Part shown: positions 1 through 6,560 of the stretch, in pieces
Numbering within the stretch: position 1 is the stretch's first letter
Layout of the letters: the number at the start of each line of letters is the position of its first letter
Assembly (NCBI GenBank): GCA_035654835.1
Contig: DASRVZ010000015.1
Coordinates: 1 to 13,185 of the forward strand
Direction: 5' to 3'
Origin: UBA4719 sp035654835
GTDB taxonomy: Bacteria > Actinomycetota > Actinomycetes > Actinomycetales > Dermatophilaceae
DNA length: 13,185 bases
Translations under genes and position numbers: made by a program
The notes under the pieces: generated by a model
The model's input: only the letters and a program-made list of their open reading frames with translations
Databases searched by the model: none
What the model was told of the DNA's origin: nothing

Positions 1-1055
1 TCACGACACGGCGTGCACTTGCCGCAGGACTCGTGGGCGTAGAAGTCCGTCCAGCGCGACACCGCCCGAACCACCGACACCGACTCGTCGAAGATCTGCA
101 GGGCGCGCGTGCCGAGCATCGACCCGGCCGCGGCGACGGACTCGAAGTCGAGCGGCACGTCGAGGTGCTGGTCGGTGAACATCGGCGTGGACGAGCCGCC
201 CGGGGTCCAGAACTTCAGCTTCTTGCTCGGGTCGCGCATCCCGCCGGCCATCTCGAGCAGCTCCCGCAGGGTGATGCCCAGCGGCGCTTCGTACTGACCG
301 GGACGGGCAACGTGGCCGGAGAGGCTGAAGATGCCGAAGCCGGTCGACTTCTCGGTGCCCATCTCGGCGAACCACTTGGCACCGTGGAGCAACATCGGAG
401 GGATGGACGCAATTGACTCGACGTTGTTGACAACGGTCGGTCGCGCATAGAGACCGGCGACGGCAGGGAACGGCGGCTTGAGGCGCGGTTGCCCGCGACG
501 ACCCTCGAGGGAGTCCAGCAGCGCGGTCTCCTCACCGCAGATGTACGCGCCGGCGCCGGCGTGCACGGTGATGTCCAGGTCGAAGCCGCTGCCAAGGATG
601 TTCTTGCCCAGATAGCCTGCGGCGTATGCCTCTTCGACCGCGCGCAGCAGTCGGCGGTAGACGTGGACCACCTCGCCGCGCAGGTAGATGAAGGCATGGT
701 TGCAGCCGATGGCGAACGAGGTGATGATCATGCCCTCGATCAGGAGCTGCGGAGCCGCCATCATCAACGGGATGTCCTTGCAGGTGCCCGGCTCGGACTC
801 GTCGGCGTTGACCACGAGGTAGCGGGGGCCACCGTCAGGGGCAGGCAGGAAACCCCATTTCATGCCGGTCGGGAAGCCCGCACCGCCACGACCACGTAGA
901 CCGGAGTCCTTGGCCATCTGCACCAGATCGGCCGATGGCATCGTCACGGCCTTCTTCAGCGCCTGGTAGCCGTCGTACCTCTCGTAGGTCGCCAGTGTCC
1001 AGGACTGGGGCTCGTCCCAGGTCTTGGTGAGGATCGGAGTCAGCTGCGTGCTCAC
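1..1055 (-). CDS. nuoF: NADH-quinone oxidoreductase subunit F (partial, 3' end cut by window)
   Basis: Peripheral-arm subunit of complex I that binds FMN and oxidises NADH. 351 residues are visible from a GTG start at 1055. The FMN/NADH-binding glycine-rich stretch is at about residues 55-68 (GRGGAGFPTGMKWG). A second glycine-rich segment with the conserved CGEETALL lies at about 166-180. At the window edge is ESCGKCTPCR, giving three ligands (C344, C347, C350) of the N3 [4Fe-4S] cluster; the fourth ligand and the C-terminus lie outside. The GTG start overlaps the nuoE stop as GTGA (1052-1055), so translation is probably coupled to nuoE. The start fits the family, with an N-terminal 'LTPILTKTWD' segment. 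No internal stop or frameshift was seen. The identification rests on directly visible motifs and operon position. Confidence 0.96.
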   Translation of the reverse strand, partial: MSTQLTPILTKTWDEPQSWTLATYERYDGYQALKKAVTMPSADLVQMAKDSGLRGRGGAGFPTGMKWGFLPAPDGGPRYLVVNADESEPGTCKDIPLMMAAPQLLIEGMIITSFAIGCNHAFIYLRGEVVHVYRRLLRAVEEAYAAGYLGKNILGSGFDLDITVHAGAGAYICGEETALLDSLEGRRGQPRLKPPFPAVAGLYARPTVVNNVESIASIPPMLLHGAKWFAEMGTEKSTGFGIFSLSGHVARPGQYEAPLGITLRELLEMAGGMRDPSKKLKFWTPGGSSTPMFTDQHLDVPLDFESVAAAGSMLGTRALQIFDESVSVVRAVSRWTDFYAHESCGKCTPCR

Positions 1056-1900
1056 TTCTTCTTCGCCTTCCCGGTGCCCTCGGGCGCATCGAACAGCGTG
1101 TCGGTGGTCGGGGCCGTGTCGGTGGTCGGGGCCGTGTCGGCTGCCGGAGCCGCCTTCGCCTTCGGAGCCGTCTTTGCCGCCGGCGTCTTTGCCGCCGGCG
1201 TCTTCGTCGCGGACTGTGCCTTGGCGACCTTGAGGCCCTCCAGCGACGCCGGACCCGCACCGACGCCCTCGTCGGCCAAGCCGTCATGGAAACCGGCCAG
1301 CACCCGCGAGACCTCCTTGAAGCTGCAGACCTTTGACGCGCCGCGGGTGGGAGTCACGGATAGGCCGGAGCGCAGGTCGTCGACAAGCTGGCTGGTGGAC
1401 TGGGGCGTCTGGTTGTCGAAGAACTCCCAGTTGGCCATGACCACAGGCGCGTAGTCACAGGCCGCGTTGCACTCGATCCGCTCCAGCGTGACCAGGCCGT
1501 CGGCGGTGGTCTCGTCGTGACCAATGCCCAGATGGGCGCTCACGAAGTCCCAGATCTCGTCGCCGCCCATGATCGCGCAGAGCGTGTTGGTGCAGACGCC
1601 GATCGTGTACTTGCCGTTGGGGTGACGCTTGTACTGCGAGTAGAAGGTCGCCACGCCACTCACCTCGGCGCCGGTCAGACCCAACAGATCGGCGCACAGC
1701 TCGATGCCCCGGGGAGAGACGAACCCGTCGACCGACTGCACCAGGTGCAGCAGAGGCAGCAATGCAGATCGCGCCTGCGGGTAGCGGGCGATGACCTCGG
1801 CGGCGTCGGCACGCAGCGAGGCCAGGACGTCGGCCGGGTAGCCGTCGGTGTCCGGTGACGGCACCACGCCGTAGTTCGGACTGCCGTCGGTGCTGATCAT
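1052..1900 (-). CDS. nuoE: NADH-quinone oxidoreductase subunit E with Ala/Pro/Lys-rich C-terminal tail
   Basis: The 24-kDa-type subunit carrying the N1a [2Fe-2S] cluster beside NuoF. 282 residues. The four cluster cysteines are visible: C103 and C108 (GVCTNTLCAIMGG), C144 and C148 (ECNAACDYAP). The thioredoxin-like core ends near residue 220. Residues ~225-282 are an extra low-complexity tail with two TPAAK units and two TAPTTD units, ending in GKAKKK. Simple NuoE proteins are shorter; similar Lys/Ala/Pro tails are known from some actinobacteria. The start at 1900 was chosen because its ATG overlaps the nuoD stop as ATGA (1897-1900), although the frame stays open to 1975. nuoF follows with a GTGA overlap. 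The tail is probably disordered and its role is unknown. Confidence 0.96.
   Translation of the reverse strand: MISTDGSPNYGVVPSPDTDGYPADVLASLRADAAEVIARYPQARSALLPLLHLVQSVDGFVSPRGIELCADLLGLTGAEVSGVATFYSQYKRHPNGKYTIGVCTNTLCAIMGGDEIWDFVSAHLGIGHDETTADGLVTLERIECNAACDYAPVVMANWEFFDNQTPQSTSQLVDDLRSGLSVTPTRGASKVCSFKEVSRVLAGFHDGLADEGVGAGPASLEGLKVAKAQSATKTPAAKTPAAKTAPKAKAAPAADTAPTTDTAPTTDTLFDAPEGTGKAKKK
1098..1140 (-). repeat. 18-bp tandem repeat in the nuoE tail
   Basis: Two exact 18-bp copies (plus strand GTGTCGGTGGTCGGGGCC; 1098-1115, 1116-1133) and a partial third (1134-1140). They encode the repeated T-A-P-T-T-D of the NuoE C-terminal tail. Confidence 0.9.
1171..1200 (-). repeat. 15-bp tandem repeat in the nuoE tail
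   Basis: Two exact 15-bp copies (plus strand TCTTTGCCGCCGGCG) encoding the repeated TPAAK-type units of NuoE. With the nearby 18-bp repeat it shows that the tail grew by slippage or duplication. Confidence 0.9.
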
Positions 1901-3246
1901 CGGTCCACGCCTCCCATCACGGGGTCGATCGAGGCAACCGCCACGATGACATCCCCCAGCTGGCCGCCTTCGCACATCGCGGAGAAGGCCTGGAGGTTGT
2001 TGAACGAGGGTTCACGGAAGTGCGCCCGGTAAGGACGGGTGCCACCGTCTGAGACCACGTGCACACCGAGCTCGCCCTTGGGCGACTCCACCGCGACATA
2101 GGCCTGGCCGGGCGGAACGCGAAAGCCCTCGGTCACGAGCTTGAAGTGGTGGATCAGGGACTCCATCGAGGTGCCCATGATCTCGCGAATGTGGTCCAGG
2201 CTGTTGCCCATCCCGTCGCTACCGATCGCGAGCTGTGCCGGCCAGGCGATCTTCTTGTCCTCGACCATGACCGGGCCGGGGGTGTTCTGCAGCTTGTCCG
2301 CGGCCTGCTCCACGATCTTGAGGGACTCGTACATCTCGTCCATGCGGACCCGCATCCGGCCGTAGGCATCGCAGGTGTCGCGCACCGGCACGTCGAACTC
2401 GTAGTTCTCGTAACCGCAGTACGGGTCGGACTTGCGCAGGTCGTGCGGCAGACCAGTCGAGCGCAGCATGGGTCCCGTGACGCCCAGGGCCATGCAACCG
2501 GTGAGGTCGAGGTAGGCGACGTTCACCATGCGCCCCCTGACGATCGGGTTCTCGTTGAGCAGTCGCTCGAGCTCGCCGATGCCGCGACGGAGCAGCGGGA
2601 TCGCGTCACGGACCTTGTCGATCGCGCCCGGAGGCAGGTCCTGCGCCACGCCACCGGGTCGGACGTAGGCATGGTTCATGCGCAGGCCGGTGATCATCTC
2701 GAAGATCGCCAGGATGCGCTCACGCTCACGGAAGCCGATCGTCATGACCGTGGTCGCGCCCAGCTCCAGGCCACCGGTGGCCAGAGCCACGAGGTGGGAT
2801 CCGACGCGGTTGAGCTCCATCATGAGCACACGGATGATTGTGGCGCGCTCGGGAATCTGGTCGGTGATGCCGAGCAGATTCTCGACGGCCAGGCAGTAGG
2901 CCGTCTCGTTGAACAGCGGCGCGACGTAGTCCATGCGGGTGCAGAACGTCACACCCTGGGTCCAGGTGCGGAACTCCATGCTCTTCTCGATGCCGGTGTG
3001 CAGATAGCCGACGCCCGCCTTGGCCTCGGTGACGGACTCGCCGTCCAGCTCGATGATCATGCGCAGGACGCCGTGCGACGAAGGGTGCTGCGGACCCATG
3101 TTGACGACGATCCGCTCCTCGTGGAGGGAGGCTGCCTCATCGACGATGGCGTCCCAGTCACCGCCGCCGGCGTAGACGTGCGCGCCTTCGTCGTCCTTGG
3201 CGTCAGCCACCGAGGTAGCGCGGATGTCACGAGTCTGTTCGGTCAT
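1897..3246 (-). CDS. nuoD: NADH-quinone oxidoreductase subunit D
   Basis: The 49-kDa-type subunit of complex I, which together with NuoB forms the quinone-binding pocket at the peripheral/membrane arm junction. 449 residues, the usual length. Family signatures are clear: NMGPQHPSSHGVLR near residue 50, the GYLHTGIEKSMEFRTW segment near 80-96 and the C-terminal DVIVAVASIDPVMGGVDR. The N-terminal ~45 residues are less conserved and hydrophilic. ATG at 3246 shares its A with the last base of the nuoC stop (TGATG), and the stop overlaps nuoE (ATGA). It would use the menaquinone modified by MenJ and MenG encoded nearby. Nothing is truncated or odd. Confidence 0.98.
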   Translation of the reverse strand: MTEQTRDIRATSVADAKDDEGAHVYAGGGDWDAIVDEAASLHEERIVVNMGPQHPSSHGVLRMIIELDGESVTEAKAGVGYLHTGIEKSMEFRTWTQGVTFCTRMDYVAPLFNETAYCLAVENLLGITDQIPERATIIRVLMMELNRVGSHLVALATGGLELGATTVMTIGFRERERILAIFEMITGLRMNHAYVRPGGVAQDLPPGAIDKVRDAIPLLRRGIGELERLLNENPIVRGRMVNVAYLDLTGCMALGVTGPMLRSTGLPHDLRKSDPYCGYENYEFDVPVRDTCDAYGRMRVRMDEMYESLKIVEQAADKLQNTPGPVMVEDKKIAWPAQLAIGSDGMGNSLDHIREIMGTSMESLIHHFKLVTEGFRVPPGQAYVAVESPKGELGVHVVSDGGTRPYRAHFREPSFNNLQAFSAMCEGGQLGDVIVAVASIDPVMGGVDR

Positions 3247-3968
3247 CAGCTGTACTTCCTGCGCTCGTCCGGCGGCGGGACGGTAGCGCCCTTGTACTCC
3301 ACTGGGATGCCGCCTAGGGGATAGTCCTTGCGCTGCGGGTGACCTTGCCAGTCGTCCGGCATGAACATTCGGGTCAGCGCCGGGTGGCCGTCGAAGACGA
3401 TGCCGAAGAAGTCCCAGGTCTCGCGCTCGTTCCAGTCGTTTGCCGGATAGACCTCGACGATGGAGGGGATGTGCCGGTCATCGTCGGGGCAGGTGACCTC
3501 GAGGCGAACTCGTCGGCCACCGTTCGTGATCGAGAGCAGGTGATAGACGGCGTGCAGCTCGCGGCCGGTCTCCTGTGGGTAGTGGGCGCCGGAGACACCC
3601 AGACACATTTCGAAACGGAGCGCCGGGTCGTCACGCAGTGCGCGAGCCACGCCCAGGATGTGCTCACGGGCGACGAAGACGGTCATCTCGCCGCGGTCGA
3701 CCACGACTCGCTCGATGGCTTGCGCGTATGACGCGCTGCCACCCACGAGGGCACGCTCCAGCTGGTCGGCGATCTCGTCGAAGTACCCGCCGTAGGGGCG
3801 GGCAGCGGCAGCCGGGAAGAGCACGTTGGTGACCAGACCGCCAAACCCGCTGGTGTCGCCACCGTCAGAGGCGCCGAACATGCCTTGTCGCACATCGATG
3901 ACCACAGGCTCGGGAGTGGCCCCCTGCGCGGCCGGCAGGTTATCGGGGGTCTCGTCGTCTCTGCTCAT
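3246..3968 (-). CDS. nuoC: NADH-quinone oxidoreductase subunit C
   Basis: The 30-kDa-type peripheral subunit of complex I, which packs against NuoD and NuoB. 240 residues. The diagnostic signature is at residues 181-217: ERETWDFFGIVFDGHP, then LTRMFMPDDWQGHPQRKDYPL. The C-terminus is the actinobacterial form, IPVEYKGATVPPPDERRKYS. The first ~45 residues are acidic and poorly conserved. ATG at 3968 overlaps the nuoB stop (ATGA, 3965-3968). The frame is open further upstream through nuoB, but that part reads as nuoB antiphase sequence. NuoC and NuoD are separate here, unlike the fused NuoCD of enterobacteria. Confidence 0.97.
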   Translation of the reverse strand: MSRDDETPDNLPAAQGATPEPVVIDVRQGMFGASDGGDTSGFGGLVTNVLFPAAAARPYGGYFDEIADQLERALVGGSASYAQAIERVVVDRGEMTVFVAREHILGVARALRDDPALRFEMCLGVSGAHYPQETGRELHAVYHLLSITNGGRRVRLEVTCPDDDRHIPSIVEVYPANDWNERETWDFFGIVFDGHPALTRMFMPDDWQGHPQRKDYPLGGIPVEYKGATVPPPDERRKYS

Positions 3969-4519
3969 GCCAGCAGACCCTTCATCTGATGCGTGGGCAT
4001 CTCGGCAAGCGCCGCAGCCTCGGCCGCACGAGCCGCGGTGACCCGGTTGACTCCGAGCGGGGTGGCCTGGATCTGCTCGTGCAGAGCGACGCAAGCGTTG
4101 AGGAACATCTCTGGCCGTGGCGGGCACCCCGGAAGGTAGATGTCGACGGGGACGATGTGGTCGACACCTTGCAAGATGGCGTAGTTGTTGAACATGCCTC
4201 CCGAGCTGGCGCAGACCCCCATCGAGATCACCCACTTGGGCTCGGACATCTGGTCATAGACCTGGCGCAGCACCGGAGCCATCTTCTGGCTGACGCGGCC
4301 GGCCACCACCATCAGGTCTGCCGTGCGCGGCGTGGCCTGGAAGTACTCCATGCCGAACCTGGAGACGTCGTAGTCAGGCGAGCCGGCGGCCATCATCTCG
4401 ATGGCGCAGCAGGCCAGGCCGAACGTCGCGGGCCAGACCGAGTGCATACGGCTGTAGCCCGCGACGTACTCGACCGTGGTCAGCAGGATGCCGGCCGGAA
4501 CCTTGTCTTCAATACCCAT
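3965..4519 (-). CDS. nuoB: NADH-quinone oxidoreductase subunit B
   Basis: The PSST-type subunit carrying the terminal [4Fe-4S] cluster N2 that hands electrons to quinone. 184 residues. All four cluster ligands are present: adjacent C37 and C38 (GLACCAIEM), C103 (SMGVCASSGG) and C132 (YLPGCPPRPE). A strong Shine-Dalgarno (GGAGGG on the minus strand) lies in the 14-nt gap from nuoA and touches the nuoA stop codon, supporting ATG 4519. The C-terminal ~30 residues are variable, as is normal. The stop overlaps the nuoC start by 4 nt. Confidence 0.98.
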   Translation of the reverse strand: MGIEDKVPAGILLTTVEYVAGYSRMHSVWPATFGLACCAIEMMAAGSPDYDVSRFGMEYFQATPRTADLMVVAGRVSQKMAPVLRQVYDQMSEPKWVISMGVCASSGGMFNNYAILQGVDHIVPVDIYLPGCPPRPEMFLNACVALHEQIQATPLGVNRVTAARAAEAAALAEMPTHQMKGLLA

Positions 4520-4533
4520 TGCTCAATCCCTCC

Positions 4534-4896
4534 TCAGTCCCACTCGAGTCCGCCACGACGCCACACATAGGCGTACGCGACGAACACCGTGAGGATGAAC
4601 AGCACCATCTCGACCAGCGCGAACAGGCCCAGCTTGCTGAAGGCCACCGCGAACGGGTACAGGAAGACGCTTTCAATGTCGAAGATGATGAAGAGCATCG
4701 CGGTCAGGTAGTACTTGATGGGCACCTTGCCGCCGCCGAGAGCCTGAGGCGTGGGCTCGATGCCGCACTCGTAGGCGTCCGCCTTGGCGCGGTTGTAGCG
4801 CCTTGGACCCACGTACGGAAGAAGCAGGACGGAGAGAAGGGCGAAAGCGGCGCCGATCCCCGTCATGAACAACAGCGGAACATACTGGTTGGTCAT
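4534..4896 (-). CDS. nuoA: NADH-quinone oxidoreductase subunit A
   Basis: Small membrane subunit of complex I at the junction with the peripheral arm. 120 residues with three hydrophobic segments, about 8-29, 61-84 and 89-111. The conserved loop YECGIEP (about residues 42-48) and the segment KYYLTAMLFIIFDIESVFLYPF identify the family. It is the first nuo gene and lies 70 bp downstream of the menJ stop. The leader has a purine-rich AAAGGCGAG about 9-12 nt before the ATG. A weak TAGGCT -10-like box in the 70-bp gap could give some internal initiation, but the main promoter is more likely upstream of menJ. Confidence 0.97.
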   Translation of the reverse strand: MTNQYVPLLFMTGIGAAFALLSVLLLPYVGPRRYNRAKADAYECGIEPTPQALGGGKVPIKYYLTAMLFIIFDIESVFLYPFAVAFSKLGLFALVEMVLFILTVFVAYAYVWRRGGLEWD

Positions 4897-4966
4897 CTGG
4901 ACGATCTCGCCTTTCGGTTGCCGACCTGCCCTGTGCGAGGCACCAGCCTAGAGGCGGTGCGTAGCC
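4897..4966 (-). promoter_or_regulatory. menJ-nuoA spacer with possible weak internal promoter
   Basis: The 70-bp spacer between menJ and nuoA. On the minus strand it contains TAGGCT (4945-4950), which fits the actinobacterial -10 pattern TANNNT, but no convincing -35 is placed for it. Just before it, GAGGC and GCCTC could form a 5-bp stem (4951-4968, overlapping the menJ stop codon) with no following T-run, so it is not a convincing terminator. The sequence does not separate menJ from nuo transcriptionally. A secondary nuoA start is possible but unproven. Confidence 0.25.
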
Positions 4967-6307
4967 TCATGCCGAGGGGGCCATCTTCGACAGCGCGTTG
5001 ATCAGCCGATCGCTGGCGTCGCCACCGTGCGGCTCGGCCAGGTTGGCCATGATCTTGAGCAGGAACTTCATCATCGTGGTGCGTGGCAGGCCGTACTTCA
5101 CGGCCAGCCGCATGATCTCGGGGTTCCCGATCATCTTGGCGAAACCACGGCCCAGCGTGTAGTAGCCGCCGAGCGCGTCCTTCATCACCCGGGGGTAGGA
5201 CTGCAGGACCTTCTCGCGCCCGGCGTCGGTCTGCCTGGCGAACGCCTGGGCGATGACCTCGGAGGCCAGGCGACCCGACTCCATCGCGTAGGCGATGCCC
5301 TCGCCGTTGAACGGGTTGACCATGCCGCCGGCGTCGCCGACCAGGAGCAGACCCTTGTCGTAGTGCGGTTGCCGGTTGAAACCCATCGGCAGCACGGCGC
5401 CGCGGACCGGGCTGGTCATCGTCTCCTCGTTGAACGTCCACTCCGGCGGCAGTGTGTCGACCCAGCGCTTGAGGATGTCCTTGTAGTCGACGTTGCCGAA
5501 CGCAGCAGAGGTGTTGAGGATGCCCAGGCCCACGTTGGAGGTGCCATCACCGACGCCGAAGATCCAGCCGTAGCCGGGCAGCAGCTTCTTCTGGCCGTCG
5601 TCGCCCTTTGACCACAGCTCGAGCCACGACTCGAGATAGTCATCGTCGTGGCGCGGGCTCGTGTAGTAGGTACGGACGGCGACACCGAGTGGGCGGTCGT
5701 CGCGCCTGGGCCGGTTCATCGACATGCTCAGGCGGCTCGAGTTGCCGTCGGCGGCGACCACGAGCGGCGCGTAGTAGGTGAGCTCCTCACCGGTCGGTCG
5801 GCCATCGACGTCCACCGCCTTGGCCCGGACGCCGATGATGGAGCCGGTGCGATCGTCCAGAACCGGGCCCGTCACGTTCGTGGCCTCAAGCAGTCGGGCA
5901 CCGTGCTTGACCGCGTGCCTGGCCAGGATGTCGTCAAAGTCCTGCCGGGTGCGCACCAGGCCGTATGGCGGGAAGCTCGCCAGGTCTGGCCACTGGAGCT
6001 GCAGCCGGACGCCGCCACCGACGATGCGCAGGCCGTGGTTCTTGATCCAGCCATCTTCCTCAGGAGTGGGGATGCCGAGGGTGATCAGCTCGCGTACCGC
6101 CCGGGGGGTCAAACCGTCGCCGCAGACCTTCTCACGCGGGAAGGTGGCCTTCTCCAGCAGCAGGACGTCGAGCCCGGCCATCGCCAGGTAGGCGGCTGTG
6201 GACGACCCGGCAGGGCCGGCGCCCACGACGATCACGTCGGCAGACTGCACCCGCTCACCCGATGGCGTGGTCGAGGGGGCGCTGCTGGTGATGGTGCTGT
6301 TACTCAC
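4967..6307 (-). CDS. menJ: geranylgeranyl reductase family FAD oxidoreductase; likely menaquinone reductase MenJ
   Basis: FAD-dependent reductase of the geranylgeranyl reductase family, 446 residues. An N-terminal dinucleotide-binding fold is at residues 24-50 (VIVVGAGPAGSS at 26-36). The family motif KVCGDGLTPRAV is at 60-71 and the second FAD motif LLLVGDAGGMVNPFNGEGIA at about 320-339. In mycobacteria the relative MenJ reduces one double bond (the second isoprene unit) of menaquinone-9. The position here, upstream of nuoA and near menG and menF, supports a menaquinone substrate over archaeal-type lipids or chlorophyll. The GTG start at 6307 follows a GAGG sequence and lies 9 nt after a candidate -10 (TACGGT), so the transcript may have a very short leader. 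Same strand as nuo, so probably co-transcribed. The exact bond reduced cannot be told from sequence. Confidence 0.9.
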   Translation of the reverse strand: MSNSTITSSAPSTTPSGERVQSADVIVVGAGPAGSSTAAYLAMAGLDVLLLEKATFPREKVCGDGLTPRAVRELITLGIPTPEEDGWIKNHGLRIVGGGVRLQLQWPDLASFPPYGLVRTRQDFDDILARHAVKHGARLLEATNVTGPVLDDRTGSIIGVRAKAVDVDGRPTGEELTYYAPLVVAADGNSSRLSMSMNRPRRDDRPLGVAVRTYYTSPRHDDDYLESWLELWSKGDDGQKKLLPGYGWIFGVGDGTSNVGLGILNTSAAFGNVDYKDILKRWVDTLPPEWTFNEETMTSPVRGAVLPMGFNRQPHYDKGLLLVGDAGGMVNPFNGEGIAYAMESGRLASEVIAQAFARQTDAGREKVLQSYPRVMKDALGGYYTLGRGFAKMIGNPEIMRLAVKYGLPRTTMMKFLLKIMANLAEPHGGDASDRLINALSKMAPSA

Positions 6308-6316
6308 GGGGGCCTC

Positions 6317-6344
6317 ACCGTAGTGATTGCGGCGGAGCTGACAA
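6317..6344 (-). promoter_or_regulatory. candidate menJ-nuo proximal promoter
   Basis: On the minus strand: TTGTCA (6339-6344), a 16-bp spacer, then TACGGT (6317-6322). The -35 matches TTGACA at 5 of 6 positions and the -10 fits TANNNT. Transcription would begin around 6308-6310, only a few bases before the GTG at 6307, giving a leaderless or very short-leader mRNA. Leaderless starts are common in actinobacteria. Predicted from motif and spacing only. Confidence 0.5.
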
Positions 6345-6358
6345 TGGGCTGGCAGCGC

Positions 6359-6376
6359 TTGTGAAAAACTTCACGA
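6359..6376 (-). promoter_or_regulatory. Rex (NADH/NAD+ redox sensor) operator
   Basis: TTGTGAA-AAAC-TTCACGA is an inverted repeat that matches the published Rex consensus TTGTGAA-N4-TTCACAA at 13 of 14 defined positions; only one base of the right arm differs. It is centred about 60 bp upstream of the menJ start and 15 bp beyond the proximal promoter's -35 box. It also lies just downstream of a second -10-like element (TAGAGT, 6387-6392). Rex of Streptomyces coelicolor controls respiratory genes, including nuo, through such sites and leaves DNA when NADH is high. Redox control of menJ-nuo transcription is inferred from this. Confidence 0.8.
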
Positions 6377-6386
6377 ACGAGACGAG

Positions 6387-6415
6387 ACTCTACGTCGGGA
6401 TCGTGTTCTTGTTCC
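6387..6415 (-). promoter_or_regulatory. possible distal menJ-nuo promoter upstream of the Rex site
   Basis: On the minus strand TAGAGT (6387-6392) fits the TANNNT -10 pattern. A 17-bp spacer leads back to GGAACA (6410-6415), a weak -35. Its predicted start (about 6380) would sit at the edge of the Rex inverted repeat, the classic position for repression. The -35 lies only 11 bp from the predicted end of the TnpB element and inside its predicted guide segment. Weak by sequence; the Rex position is the main reason to list it. Confidence 0.3.
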
Positions 6416-6560
6416 CATCGTACTTATTGACATCCTCCCGGCCACGAATGACCGGGGTTCCTACTGTGCCACTCACGAGGCACCTTGGTGGGTTCTCGCT
6501 TCACAGGCAGCCGCTGGGACAAGTCCCAGTCTGACGCCGCCTCCACGAGCGTTTAGGGTC
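6407..6560 (-). ncRNA. predicted reRNA/omega RNA of the TnpB element
   Basis: In IS200/IS605 elements the guide RNA of TnpB overlaps the 3' end of tnpB, includes the right-end hairpin and ends with 16-20 nt of flanking DNA. Here the predicted scaffold covers the tnpB tail and an 8-bp stem with a UUCG loop (6437-6456, one G-U pair), ending at GGAGGATGTCAA. The predicted guide, read on the minus strand from 6426, is TAAGTACGATGGGAACAAGA. The 5' end of the RNA (about 6560) is only a guess from typical lengths. No transcript evidence is available. Confidence 0.5.
6437..6456 (-). repeat. right-end hairpin of the TnpB element
   Basis: On the minus strand CCCGGTCA-TTCG-TGGCCGGG can form eight pairs (one G-U) closed by a UUCG tetraloop. 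It lies between the tnpB stop and the predicted element boundary, where the transposase recognition hairpin and the reRNA core hairpin are expected. Confidence 0.7.

Noticed and set aside
2059..3324. A 421-codon open frame on the plus strand opposite nuoD
   Set aside because: It lies antisense to a clearly conserved nuoD and reads as His/Asp/Val/Arg-rich sequence typical of antisense frames in GC-rich genes. No start signal or family motif was seen.
4951..4968. GAGGC/GCCTC stem as a terminator between menJ and nuoA
   Set aside because: Only five pairs, an eight-base loop and no T-run on the minus strand.
5648..6364. Plus-strand open frame opposite menJ and the Rex region
   Set aside because: It is antisense to the conserved FAD motifs of menJ and has no recognisable domain.
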